From the NCBI GenBank assembly GCA_038143955.1, contig JAYQMT010000005.1:1240001-1304000 (forward strand): 64,000 nt of DNA, written 5' to 3'. The notes under the pieces are model-generated. The model was not told the DNA's origin. It ran no database searches and saw only the letters and a list, made by a program, of their open reading frames with translations. The translations under genes and the position numbers were made by a program. This stretch comes from Porticoccus sp038143955. GTDB lineage: Bacteria > Pseudomonadota > Gammaproteobacteria > Pseudomonadales > Porticoccaceae. Shown here in pieces: positions 55,747 to 64,000 of this stretch; position 1 is the stretch's first letter; each line of letters begins with the position of its first letter.

Positions 55747-55761
55747 TGTAAATAAATTATA
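55747..55761. promoter_or_regulatory. HexR-operator-like palindrome before hexR
   Basis: TGTAAATAAATTATA matches ten of the twelve fixed positions of the gammaproteobacterial HexR motif (TGTAAT, three bases, ATTACA), 27 bases upstream of the hexR ATG. Autorepression would be expected. In such AT-rich DNA a chance match is possible. Confidence 0.35.
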
Positions 55762-55855
55762 AGAAAATGTAATTGGAGCAACAAAAGGATAAATAATGTC
55801 TTTTAAGTGTTCAATATCGACCTATTCAATTGTGGATCTGCTAAAATTCAATAAT

Positions 55856-58021
55856 ATGGACGTTACATCTATACTTGACTCTCTAAATACTGCGCAAAGA
55901 GAAGCAGTATCAAGCACTGACAAGCATTTGTTGGTGTTAGCTGGTGCAGGTAGCGGAAAGACCCGTGTTCTAGTTCATCGAATTGCTTGGTTAGTACAAG
56001 TTGAAAATATATCACCACACAGTATCTTGGGCGTCACCTTTACTAACAAAGCTGCTAAAGAGATGAGAAACCGCTTGGAAAATATGTTGGGAGCTTACGT
56101 TTCAAACATGTGGGTAGGAACTTTTCACGGCCTTGCTCACAGGCTTTTAAAGCTACATTGGAAAGATGCAGGTTTGCCTCAAAACTTTCAGATCTTAGAC
56201 AGTGACGATCAGCTTAGAATAGTAAAGCGTGTTTACCGTTTGCTTGGTATCGACGATAGTAAATGGCCGTACAGACAAGCTCAAAGCTTTATAAATAAAC
56301 AAAAAGATGATGGGCTTCGATCAAAGAATATGCCACCTGCTGATGATCCTTACCAGCGCATTATGACCCAAATTTATGTTACATATGAGGATACGTGTAA
56401 TAGATCAGGTATGGTTGATTTTGGCGAATTACTTTTACGCGCATATGAACTATGGTCACAAAATCCAGCGTTACTGTGTCATTATCAGCAACGTTTTGAT
56501 CAAATCTTAGTAGATGAGTTTCAGGACACAAATTCTATTCAGTATTCTTGGTTAAGATTACTTGCTGGCGATAGCGTTAGGATTACTGCAGTGGGAGATG
56601 ATGATCAATCTATTTATGGTTGGCGTGGTGCAAAAGTTGAAAATATTTTAAATTTTAATCATGACTATCCAGAAACTACCACAGTGAGACTTGAGCAGAA
56701 TTATAGATCTACTAAAAATATTTTATCTGCAGCTAATGCCGTTATTTCTCATAATACAGATCGATTAGGAAAAAATCTGTGGACAGAAGAAATCGAGGGA
56801 GAGCCGATTTCACTTTATGCCTCGTTTAATGAGTATGACGAAGCTCGCTTCATATCTGGAACTATTAATGACTGGGTTAAAAATGGTGGTATGCGAGATG
56901 AGATATCAGTTTTATATCGCTCTAATGCTCAATCAAGGGTTCTAGAAGAGGCACTATTGCGTGCACAAATCCCATATAGAATTTATGGTGGTCAGAAGTT
57001 TTATGAAAGACAGGAAATAAGAAACGCTTTAGCATATTTACGATTAGTCGTTAATCGTAATGATGATGCAGCATTTGAACGAATAGTAAATACGCCTACA
57101 CGAGGAATAGGAGATAAAACTATTGAGGTATTAAGAGGGCTTGCTCGTGATGAAAACATATCTATGTGGGATGCAATACAATTAGCAATTAGAGGTAAAA
57201 ATTTCACAGGGCGAGCTTTGAGTGCTGTGCAGGCCTTTACGGACCTAGTCAATAAGCTAGATAAAAATTTCTCCGATCTCAATTTACCAGATCAAACAGA
57301 TAGTGTAGTTACTGAATCTGGCCTTATTGATTTTTATAGACGAGAGAAAGGTGATAGGGGGCAATCTCGGATTGAGAATCTCGAGGAGCTTGTTGTTGCA
57401 TGCCGAGCTTTTGAGCCCGACGATACAGAACAGTCAGCATTACCACAGTTCTTAGATCAAGCAGCTTTGGATGCTGGAGATAAACAAGCAGGTGAAAATG
57501 AGGATGCAGTCCAACTCATGACACTTCATTCATCAAAAGGTTTAGAGTTCCCTGTTGTTTTTTTGGCAGGTATGGAAGAAAACCTCTTTCCGCATAAAAT
57601 GTCAATCGAAGATCCAGTAAAACTCCAAGAAGAGCGCCGACTTGCTTATGTAGGCATCACTCGTGCCATGAAAAAATTGTACTTAACATTTGCTGAGTCT
57701 CGTCAGCAATACGGTACTGAAAGCTATAATACTGTCTCACGCTTTGTGCGTGATATTCCTACTGAGCAAATAGAGGAAATTAGATTAGGGGGCAAAATAA
57801 CAAGCCCTACAAGTTATGCAAAAAAATCTATCAGTCAGTTAAGTGATGAGGGAACAGATACTGGTTTGAAGCTAGGGCAGAGGGTAATACATAAGGTTTT
57901 TGGTGAAGGGGTTATTTTGAACTTTGAGGGCAATGGACCTAATGCAAGAATACAAGTAAATTTCTCTAATGATGGAAGTAAGTGGCTGGTTCAATCCTAC
58001 GCTAAACTTAAAGCTTTATAA
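55856..58021 (+). CDS. uvrD: DNA helicase II UvrD
   Basis: A superfamily 1A 3'-5' helicase in nucleotide excision and mismatch repair. The start at the ATG of 55856 gives MDVTSILDSLNTAQREAVSS, which aligns with the E. coli N-terminus (MDVSYLLDSLNDKQREAVAA) and 721 residues; a frame open 60 bases further up is not needed. Motifs: Walker A LAGAGSGKTRVLVHR, motif II VDEFQDTN, motif III GDDDQSIYGWRGA, motif IV region VRLEQNYRST and motif VI YVGITRAMKKLYLTFAE. The C-terminal Tudor-like domain reads GQRVIHKVFGEGVILNFEG. The reading frame is intact. It is divergent from hexR and followed by dctP. Confidence 0.97.
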   Translation: MDVTSILDSLNTAQREAVSSTDKHLLVLAGAGSGKTRVLVHRIAWLVQVENISPHSILGVTFTNKAAKEMRNRLENMLGAYVSNMWVGTFHGLAHRLLKLHWKDAGLPQNFQILDSDDQLRIVKRVYRLLGIDDSKWPYRQAQSFINKQKDDGLRSKNMPPADDPYQRIMTQIYVTYEDTCNRSGMVDFGELLLRAYELWSQNPALLCHYQQRFDQILVDEFQDTNSIQYSWLRLLAGDSVRITAVGDDDQSIYGWRGAKVENILNFNHDYPETTTVRLEQNYRSTKNILSAANAVISHNTDRLGKNLWTEEIEGEPISLYASFNEYDEARFISGTINDWVKNGGMRDEISVLYRSNAQSRVLEEALLRAQIPYRIYGGQKFYERQEIRNALAYLRLVVNRNDDAAFERIVNTPTRGIGDKTIEVLRGLARDENISMWDAIQLAIRGKNFTGRALSAVQAFTDLVNKLDKNFSDLNLPDQTDSVVTESGLIDFYRREKGDRGQSRIENLEELVVACRAFEPDDTEQSALPQFLDQAALDAGDKQAGENEDAVQLMTLHSSKGLEFPVVFLAGMEENLFPHKMSIEDPVKLQEERRLAYVGITRAMKKLYLTFAESRQQYGTESYNTVSRFVRDIPTEQIEEIRLGGKITSPTSYAKKSISQLSDEGTDTGLKLGQRVIHKVFGEGVILNFEGNGPNARIQVNFSNDGSKWLVQSYAKLKAL

Positions 58022-58065
58022 AAATTGTGATTTCAAATTTTAACTAAATGAAGTGATACCAAAAA

Positions 58066-59187
58066 ATGCCTATTAGATATTTTTTAAAAAATTTATTCTT
58101 GATGTTAATTTTTATTTTTACATTATCTGGATGCGGAGAAGCGGAGAATGGAACATCATCAGAGAAAATCGATGGTGCATCTGAGAAAAAGGTTTATAAA
58201 TGGAAAATGGTAACTACTTGGCCAAAAAATTTACCAGGGTTAGGGTTTGCCGCAGAAAATTTTTCGAAATTAGTAGATAAAATGAGTGGGGGGCGCTTGC
58301 TCATAAAAGTTTATGGGGCTGGTCAGCTTGTTCCAGCACTTGAAGTCTTTGATGCTGTATCCCAGGGCACAGCACAAATTGGTCATGGCTCTGCCTATTA
58401 TTGGAAAGGAAAGGTGCAAACAGCGGCCCTATTTACCACAGTACCATTTGGTTTAAATGCGCAAGAAATGAACAGCTGGTTACATTATGGGGGCGGAATA
58501 GAATTATGGAAAGAGCTGTATGAGCCATTTAATCTAGTGCCACTTGCAGCAGGAAATACTGGAGTACAAATGGCTGGGTGGTTTAATCGAGAAATTAATA
58601 GTATTGAGGATTTAAAAGGGCTAAAGATGAGAATACCCGGAATTGGCGGGGAAGTTATCAGCAAACTGGGTGTCGAAACAGTCAATATTCCTGGTGGAGA
58701 ATTATATACTGCAATGCAAACCGGTGTGATTGACGCCACAGAGTGGGTAGGACCATATAACGACCTAGCGCTTGGTTTTCATCAAGTAGCTAAATATTAT
58801 TATTATCCGGGTTGGCAGGAGCCTGGACCCACCTTGGAGCTGATACTAAATAAACAGTTTTATGATAGTTTACCTCAAGACTTGCAAGCTATAATCGAAG
58901 TCGCTGCACGGGCAATAAATCAAGACATGCTTGATGAATACACAGCTAGAAATCAAAAAGCACTTGATCTGTTAGTAAACACTCATGAGGTTCAGTTAAA
59001 AAAACTTCCAGATCCAGTATTATCTGAATTAAAAAATATTACACAAAAAGTCTTAAAAGAAATGGTTGCTAAGGACCCAGTATTTAGGAAAGTTTATGAG
59101 TCACAGGAAGCATTTAAAGAGCAGATAAAAAAATATCATAAGATTTCTGAGCAATCCTACTTCAAAGCTAGAGAAATTAAGAATTAA
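58066..59187 (+). CDS. dctP: TRAP transporter solute-binding lipoprotein DctP (2-oxoacid/monocarboxylate type)
   Basis: The periplasmic receptor of a TRAP transporter, 373 residues. The mature part reads WKMVTTWPKNLPGLGFAAEN, VYGAGQLVPALEVFDAVSQG, GLKMRIPGIGGEVISKLGVE (with the conserved Arg that binds the carboxylate), then GELYTAMQTGVIDATEWVGP. This resembles the TakP/2-oxoacid and lactate binding group. Unusually it has a lipobox TLSGC at residues 19-23 behind a basic, hydrophobic leader, so it should be lipid-anchored; Gly after the Cys suggests the outer membrane side. Its partner permeases dctQ and dctM are 40 kb away at 15.9 kb; I infer that they form one transporter. It follows uvrD by 44 bases. 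Confidence 0.9.
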   Translation: MPIRYFLKNLFLMLIFIFTLSGCGEAENGTSSEKIDGASEKKVYKWKMVTTWPKNLPGLGFAAENFSKLVDKMSGGRLLIKVYGAGQLVPALEVFDAVSQGTAQIGHGSAYYWKGKVQTAALFTTVPFGLNAQEMNSWLHYGGGIELWKELYEPFNLVPLAAGNTGVQMAGWFNREINSIEDLKGLKMRIPGIGGEVISKLGVETVNIPGGELYTAMQTGVIDATEWVGPYNDLALGFHQVAKYYYYPGWQEPGPTLELILNKQFYDSLPQDLQAIIEVAARAINQDMLDEYTARNQKALDLLVNTHEVQLKKLPDPVLSELKNITQKVLKEMVAKDPVFRKVYESQEAFKEQIKKYHKISEQSYFKAREIKN

Positions 59188-59218
59188 ATTTACAATAGAA
59201 GAACTGATTATTATAGCT

Positions 59219-60662
59219 TTACTTTCGCCAATACATTGGCGTTATCAATATAAGACATACAAATATTTCTAGACGCCCTAGAATCATTCCAAAACATAAA
59301 ACATACTTTGCAAAGATACTCACATTAGCATAATTTTCTGCAACCACTCCAAGCCCAGGACCTAGGTTATTTAATGACGCTGCGGCGGCAGACCAGGAGC
59401 TCTCATAATCTATACCAGTTGCCATTAACAATATAATCATTAAATAAAATATCGCTATATATATACCAAAAAAAGCCCAGACACCGTCAGTAACCGAGTT
59501 AGGCACATTCTTATTTTTAATTTTGATTCGAAAAACACCGTTGGGATGGATGAATCTTTGCGTATGACAGATTATTTGTTTTGCGATAATTAGCACCCTA
59601 CCTATTTTAATTCCACCACCTGTTGATCCGGCGCAAGATCCGAAAAAAGAGCATAAAATTAGAAAGAATGGTAAAAAACTAGGCCAATTTGTATATGCTT
59701 TTGTTACAAACCCTGTAGTTGTCATGATCGATACAAATTGAAAAACGCCATGGTATACACTGCTGCTTTGACTATATATATTTGCAGAATATAGGTAAAT
59801 TACTACCAGAGCAGACCCAAATATAAGAATTGATAAATATAGCTTAGCTTCCTCATTGTGTAAATAATGTTTAAGTGATTTTCTTATCCAAGCATAATAA
59901 TGTAACCCAAAACTCAGTCCAGAAAGAACCATGAAAATTATACAAATGATCATGATAGCTGGAGTATCGTTAAAAAACCCCATACTTGCATCATGAGTCG
60001 AAAAACCACCAATTGCTACAGTGGAAAAGCTATGTGAAACTGCATCAAAAAAAAGTCATTCCTGCGACCCAATACGCGATAAGACAGCACAAAGTCAGAC
60101 AAATATAGATAATAAACAAAACCTTTGCTGTGTCTTGTATTCTTGGAGTTAGTTTCTTGTCGCTTGTTGCCCCAGCTCTATATAGCTCAATTACTCCAAC
60201 ACCAAGCATTGGCATCACTGCAATAGCAATCACTACTATACCTATGCCACCTAACCACTGAAGTTGTTGCCGATAATAAAGAATCGATTTTGGAAGCAAG
60301 TCTAAACCTGATATTACAGTAGCTCCAGTAGTGGTAAGACCTGACATTGATTCGAAAATCGCATCTGTAATAGTGAGATTTATGGAGTCAGCTAGGTAAA
60401 ATGGTAGAGCACCTACAATACCTAACTCCAGCCAAAAAATTACAGTTATTAAGAGGCCATCCCGTGCACGAAGCTCTGTTTTTTTTGCGCTAAATGGTAG
60501 CCACATAATCATGCCTAATGAAAAAATAATGGCAAAAGACAGCAAAAAGTCCTGATGAGCACCCTCTTCAAAAACGTAAGATACAAAAATTGGGGGCAAT
60601 AAAGTTAGGCTGAATATCATCATCAGCATGCCAAGAACTTTTGAAATCATTGAAAAATTCAT
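59219..60662 (-). CDS. trkH: Trk system potassium uptake protein TrkH (one frameshift)
   Basis: TrkH is the K+ channel subunit gated by TrkA. The four pore repeats show as ESMSGLTTTGATVISGLD, FSTVAIGGFSTHD, IMTTTGFVTKAYTNWP and NNLGPGLGVVAENY; GSCAGSTGGGIKIGRVLI is also conserved. The open frame stops in an A8 run at 60047-60054 (plus letters). With seven it reads AGMTFFDAVSHSFSTVAIGG and joins the two halves into 480 residues (E. coli 483). The C-terminus GRLEIFVCLILITPMYWRK matches E. coli (GRLEIFTLLVLFTPTFWRE). trkA is 33 bases upstream on the same strand, so trkA and trkH are probably cotranscribed. Confidence 0.94.
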
Positions 60663-60695
60663 AATTCTTTTATACTTGTCCTAAGGCATTCGAGG

Positions 60696-62114
60696 CTATC
60701 TAGATAACCTCATACAACCCAATATTTTAATTAGAAAAAAATTTAAACCAACCGAAAAAAGCCGTTCAACCTCACGTGTTTTTTCTTTATCCACAACAAA
60801 AATAATCGCATGATCATTGTTTTTTATGACAGTATCATGGTGAGCGATTATGACTTCTTCATCTCTTACCAAGGCTGCAACAGTTACCCCTTTTGGTGAC
60901 TTTATCTCGCTTATAGTTCTACCTACAACTTTTGATGATCTATAGTCACCATGAATCACTATTTCCATAGCTTCAGCTGCTCCTCTTCTCAAAGAATTTG
61001 CACTTACGGTATCTCCTTTCCTCACATGTGCTAGAAGAGTACTAGTTGTTGCCTGTTGGGGTGAAATAGCTATATCAATTTCACCACCTTGAATTAAATT
61101 TGCATAGACCGGATTATTGATTAATACCATAACCGATCTAACACCAAGCCTTTTTGCCAACAAAGAGGACATAATATTTACTTCGTCGTCGTTAGTAAGA
61201 GCTAGATATACGTCTGTTTTATCTATATTTTCTTGTAATAATATTTCTTGATCAGCAGCAGAGCCGTGCAATACTGTTGTATTATTTAGGTGCTCTGATA
61301 TGAACTCACATCTTTCTTCTGAATATTCAATAATTTTCACACTTAAATCTTCTTCAAGTGATTTAGCAACTTGGAATCCTATATTTCCTCCACCTGCGAT
61401 AATTATTCGACGATAAGGATTATCTAAACGCCCTAGTTCTTCCATCACTTTGCGTATATTTTTCTTAGCAGCAATAAAAAAAACTTCGTCATCTTCTTCG
61501 ATAAGTGTGTTCCCCTCAGGGATAATGGAGCGATCTTTTCGGAAAATCGCTGCTACTCTAGCATCAGCTTTAGGTATGTGTTCACCTAAAACCCTCAGCT
61601 CTTTTCCTAATAGCGGTCCACCTTGGGCAACCTTAACGGCAACTAATTGAGCTAACCCATGAGCATAGTCGACAACCTGCAGTGCACCTGGTCTAGCAAT
61701 AAGTCGACAAATATAATCTGTTACAACTTTCTCTGGAGATATAAAAAAATCTACTGGGAAATTATCATCATGGAACAATCGATTACGATATTTTTTTGAT
61801 GTATAGCTTGTACTTCTAACACGTGCTATTTTTGTTTCAGTGCGAAATAAAGAGTGCGCTACTTGGCAGGCAACGATATTAAGCTCGTCACTTTTTGTAA
61901 CTGCTACCATCATATCCGCATCTTCTATCCCTGCTTTTATGAGAATGTCGGGGTGAGATCCCATTCCGCACACTACCCTTATATCAATACGTTTTTGTAG
62001 ATCTAGTAATTTTTTTTCGTTCCAGTCTATCACCGATATATCGTTTGATTCTGCTGATAGATGTTGTGCTAGAGTAGTTCCAACGCTACCAGCACCAACA
62101 ATTACTATTTTCAT
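60696..62114 (-). CDS. trkA: Trk system potassium uptake regulatory protein TrkA
   Basis: TrkA is the cytosolic NAD/ATP-binding gating ring of TrkH. Two tandem Rossmann RCK-N domains, GAGSVGTTLAQHLS at residues 7-20 and IIIAGGGNIGFQVAKSLE near residue 232, are each followed by an RCK-C domain. It has 472 residues against 458 in E. coli, because of a C-terminal tail FLIKILGCMRLSR. Most TrkA proteins end shortly after GLxFF. The tail follows an A7 run (60735-60741 in plus letters); one more base would give GLNFFSN and a stop, so the tail may be an artefact. It lies between rsmB and trkH. Confidence 0.95.
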   Translation of the reverse strand: MKIVIVGAGSVGTTLAQHLSAESNDISVIDWNEKKLLDLQKRIDIRVVCGMGSHPDILIKAGIEDADMMVAVTKSDELNIVACQVAHSLFRTETKIARVRSTSYTSKKYRNRLFHDDNFPVDFFISPEKVVTDYICRLIARPGALQVVDYAHGLAQLVAVKVAQGGPLLGKELRVLGEHIPKADARVAAIFRKDRSIIPEGNTLIEEDDEVFFIAAKKNIRKVMEELGRLDNPYRRIIIAGGGNIGFQVAKSLEEDLSVKIIEYSEERCEFISEHLNNTTVLHGSAADQEILLQENIDKTDVYLALTNDDEVNIMSSLLAKRLGVRSVMVLINNPVYANLIQGGEIDIAISPQQATTSTLLAHVRKGDTVSANSLRRGAAEAMEIVIHGDYRSSKVVGRTISEIKSPKGVTVAALVRDEEVIIAHHDTVIKNNDHAIIFVVDKEKTREVERLFSVGLNFFLIKILGCMRLSR

Positions 62115-62246
62115 AATGGATAGCCTTTAATGCTTAGAAATGAGGAGGTTTATTATCATACTTTACATCTATATTAGGTTTTTATGCTGATTATTGTATT
62201 TAGAGTCCTAACATATGCCAATCTTTAACTATTTTTCATATTAGAT

Positions 62247-63554
62247 CTAGAGTTTTCGGAGTCGAGCATAGTAAAAACCATCATATCCATTCACTGATGG
62301 GAGTAGTTGTCTCCCATGAGAAGTTTCTATGCCAGTTCGGAGCTCTGTTTTTTCAACAGCTGCATCTGATACAGAATCTAGAAATCTTGAAATTACCATA
62401 TCATTTTCTTGAGGTAATATGGAACACGTTGCATATAATAAAAGCCCATTTTTTCTTAAGGTAGGCCATACGGTATTTAGAATCTTTAACTGCAAATTAG
62501 CAAGTTTCTGGATATCTTTCGACTTGCGTAATATCTTGATATCAGGGGTTCGTCGAATTACCCCTGTAGCAGAGCATGGTGCATCTAGCAATATTCGGTC
62601 AAAAAGGACTTTATCCCACCAAACTTTGGTTTCAAATATATCGCAAGCAACAAGTTTTGCGTTTAGCTGTAAACGATCTAAATTTTCTTGCACACGATCT
62701 AAACGCTCCTTTGATATATCAACACTTATAACATTGCTATTATCGAGACAGTTTCTTTTAATGTGTTCTAAAATATGACAAGTTTTTCCTCCTGGCGCAC
62801 AACAAGCATCAAGGATTCTTTGTTTTGGCATTAACTCAAGCAAATGTGCACTAAGCTGAGCAGCTTCATCTTGAATACTCACTGCACCTATTGAAAAATT
62901 AGGTAGACTGGAAACATCCAAAGGTTTTTTTAGTGTTATTCCATCGGGGCTTGTATGTGTAGCTGAAGCATCGATACCATTGCTCCTCAGCAAGCTTAGA
63001 TATTCTCCTTGATTATTATGGTTTATGTTGACCCTCAAGGTCATAGGTGGCTTAGTATTATTTGATTCAATTAAAGAGGATAATTGTTCAGGCCAAGCAT
63101 CTTTCAATAGGTCGATTAACCATTTCGGATGAGATGTAGTATAGCTCACATTTTTTACTAGCTTTTTTTCTAATTCAATTTTTTCGCGTATAAATCTACG
63201 TAAAACAGCATTTACAAGCTTTGTTGCCCAGGGCTTATTCAAAACTCTGCATGCTTTTACTGATTCATTTACAGCGGCATGGGCTGGCACACGAGTTTCT
63301 GTGATTTGATATATTGCACACGCTATTGCCGTCTCAATATCTTTATCTTTTTGTTTGAATGGTTTTTTGAGTAAAAAATCCAGATATAATTGCAGCTTGG
63401 GATAATAACGCAATGTACCGTAGCTTAACTCTTGTACTAAAGCTCGGTCAGCTTCAGTAACTTTTGTGATATATTCTGGGACTAATTTACTTAGTGAACC
63501 AGAACCCTGAAGTATGCCAGTAATTATATGAATTGTAGCAATTCTAGCATTCAT
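62247..63554 (-). CDS. rsmB: 16S rRNA (cytosine967-C5)-methyltransferase RsmB
   Basis: RsmB methylates C967 of 16S rRNA. The first 140 or so residues form a NusB-like RNA-binding domain (VQELSYGTLRYYPKLQLYLD; VPAHAAVNESVKACR); the C-terminal half is the Rossmann methyltransferase, with SAM motif ILDACCAPGGKTCHILEHI, the catalytic Cys pair in LDAPCSATGVIRRTPDIK and LYATCSILPQEND, and the end GYDGFYYARLRKL. The 435-residue length fits (E. coli 429). It starts 6 bases after fmt, in the def-fmt-rsmB-trkA order known in E. coli and Pseudomonas. The reading frame is intact. Confidence 0.96.
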   Translation of the reverse strand: MNARIATIHIITGILQGSGSLSKLVPEYITKVTEADRALVQELSYGTLRYYPKLQLYLDFLLKKPFKQKDKDIETAIACAIYQITETRVPAHAAVNESVKACRVLNKPWATKLVNAVLRRFIREKIELEKKLVKNVSYTTSHPKWLIDLLKDAWPEQLSSLIESNNTKPPMTLRVNINHNNQGEYLSLLRSNGIDASATHTSPDGITLKKPLDVSSLPNFSIGAVSIQDEAAQLSAHLLELMPKQRILDACCAPGGKTCHILEHIKRNCLDNSNVISVDISKERLDRVQENLDRLQLNAKLVACDIFETKVWWDKVLFDRILLDAPCSATGVIRRTPDIKILRKSKDIQKLANLQLKILNTVWPTLRKNGLLLYATCSILPQENDMVISRFLDSVSDAAVEKTELRTGIETSHGRQLLPSVNGYDGFYYARLRKL

Positions 63555-63560
63555 TTATAT

Positions 63561-64000
63561 CTAGCCCACATCTTTAAAAGTATTTCCAGGTGAAAATAAT
63601 TTAGATTTGGATCGAAGTAACTCCGAAACTTTTAATCGCCTTTTACCAGGCAACTGTAGCTCGGTTAATAAAATACTTCCTACTCCTGCACTGACTAGAA
63701 TACCCTCATTTCCAACATCAATTATGGTTCCAGGCATAAATTTTTTCTTGTCAGAGGATAATTTTACACTCCAGATTTTTATTCGTATTCCATTCAAATA
63801 AGTATGGGTAACTTGATAGGGATTGAATGCTAATATTTTTTTAAACAATAAATCTGCCGGTTTGTACCAATCAATAAGCATTTCTTCCTTATCAATTTTT
63901 TTCGCATAAGTACACTGATCATGGTTTTGTTTAGTCTGAGTTAACGTTCTTTGTTCAACTTTTTCTAATGTATGAATAAGTTTTGCAGGGCCAATCTTGG
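63561..64000 (-). CDS. fmt: Methionyl-tRNA formyltransferase, C-terminal part
   Basis: Fmt formylates the initiator Met-tRNA. Only the last 146 or so codons are in the window; the gene continues beyond position 64000. Reading in from the edge: KIGPAKLIHTLEKVEQ, then TYAKKIDKEEMLIDWYKPAD, matching the family TYAKKLxKEEAxIDW motif at the junction to the C-terminal OB domain. That domain follows with FNPYQVTHTYLNGIRIKIW and ends LQLPGKRRLKVSELLRS. There is no break inside this part. It is 6 bases before rsmB on the same strand. Confidence 0.92.
   Translation of the reverse strand, partial: KIGPAKLIHTLEKVEQRTLTQTKQNHDQCTYAKKIDKEEMLIDWYKPADLLFKKILAFNPYQVTHTYLNGIRIKIWSVKLSSDKKKFMPGTIIDVGNEGILVSAGVGSILLTELQLPGKRRLKVSELLRSKSKLFSPGNTFKDVG

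Noticed and set aside
1112..60662. Genome decay as explanation for the broken genes
   Set aside because: Breaks hit indispensable genes, each by one base in a run, with no other lesions and with intact conserved sequence on both sides.
1..64000. tRNA, rRNA, CRISPR arrays, insertion sequences, prophage genes
   Set aside because: Searched by eye on both strands; no cloverleaf-like genes, spaced direct repeats, transposase or integrase sequences were found.

Overview
This window is about 64 kb of AT-rich chromosome around the replication origin of a gammaproteobacterium. The gene order resembles Pseudomonas, Cellvibrionales and Oceanospirillales: dnaA-dnaN-recF-gyrB; rpmH-rnpA-yidD-yidC-mnmE; mnmG-rsmG-parA-parB-atpIBEFHAGDC-glmU-glmS; glyQS-gmhB-plsC; recG-ubiC-ubiA-phoBR with pstSCAB-phoU; trkH-trkA-rsmB-fmt. 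An aerobic, free-living, probably aquatic lifestyle is an inference from TRAP transporter genes, a diiron alternative oxidase, a photolyase/cryptochrome homologue and high-affinity phosphate uptake. The species cannot be fixed from sequence alone.

Layout. 1-8 kb: end of ridA, an SDR protein, recG, ubiquinone genes ubiC/ubiA, phoB/phoR and a FemAB-like protein. 8-15.8 kb (minus strand): methyltransferase, yaaA, carbonic anhydrase and the phosphate operon pstS-C-A-B-phoU, preceded by a clear Pho box at 15813-15830. 15.9-18.1 kb: the two membrane subunits of a TRAP transporter and a glutaredoxin. 18.2-22.6 kb: glyQ, glyS, gmhB, plsC. 22.6-28.7 kb (minus): gyrB, recF, dnaN, dnaA, with two ParB-binding parS sites inside recF. 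29.0-32.95 kb (minus): mnmE, yidC, yidD, rnpA, rpmH. 33.4-48.2 kb (plus): mnmG, rsmG, parAB, the F1Fo ATP synthase operon ending at a strong terminator, glmU, glmS. 48.2-50.4 kb: alternative oxidase, ferritin-like protein and a small membrane protein. 50.5-64 kb: wecA-like gene, fpr, photolyase-like gene, djlA, hexR, uvrD, an orphan TRAP binding lipoprotein, trkH, trkA, rsmB, and fmt running off the end.

Two features stand out. First, the rpmH-to-mnmE block is inverted relative to the usual dnaA/oriC/rpmH...mnmE/mnmG order. As a result mnmE faces dnaA, rpmH is divergent from mnmG, and both flanking spacers carry DnaA-box-like sequences. Second, eighteen genes, including dnaA, atpD, atpF, glyS and glmU, are split by single-base indels, nearly all in homopolymers. 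Each one-base correction restores a full-length protein and a codon count divisible by three. I read these as sequence errors, not pseudogenes. The coordinates below give the reconstructed full genes. atpI is different: it has an in-frame TAG.

How it works together: origin firing (DnaA, DNA gyrase, DnaN), segregation (ParAB/parS), envelope precursors (GlmU, GlmS, WecA-like, GmhB, PlsC), energy (ATP synthase, AOX, UbiC/UbiA), phosphate (PhoBR/Pst/PhoU) and potassium (TrkAH) homeostasis. I found no rRNA or tRNA genes, CRISPR arrays or insertion sequences.
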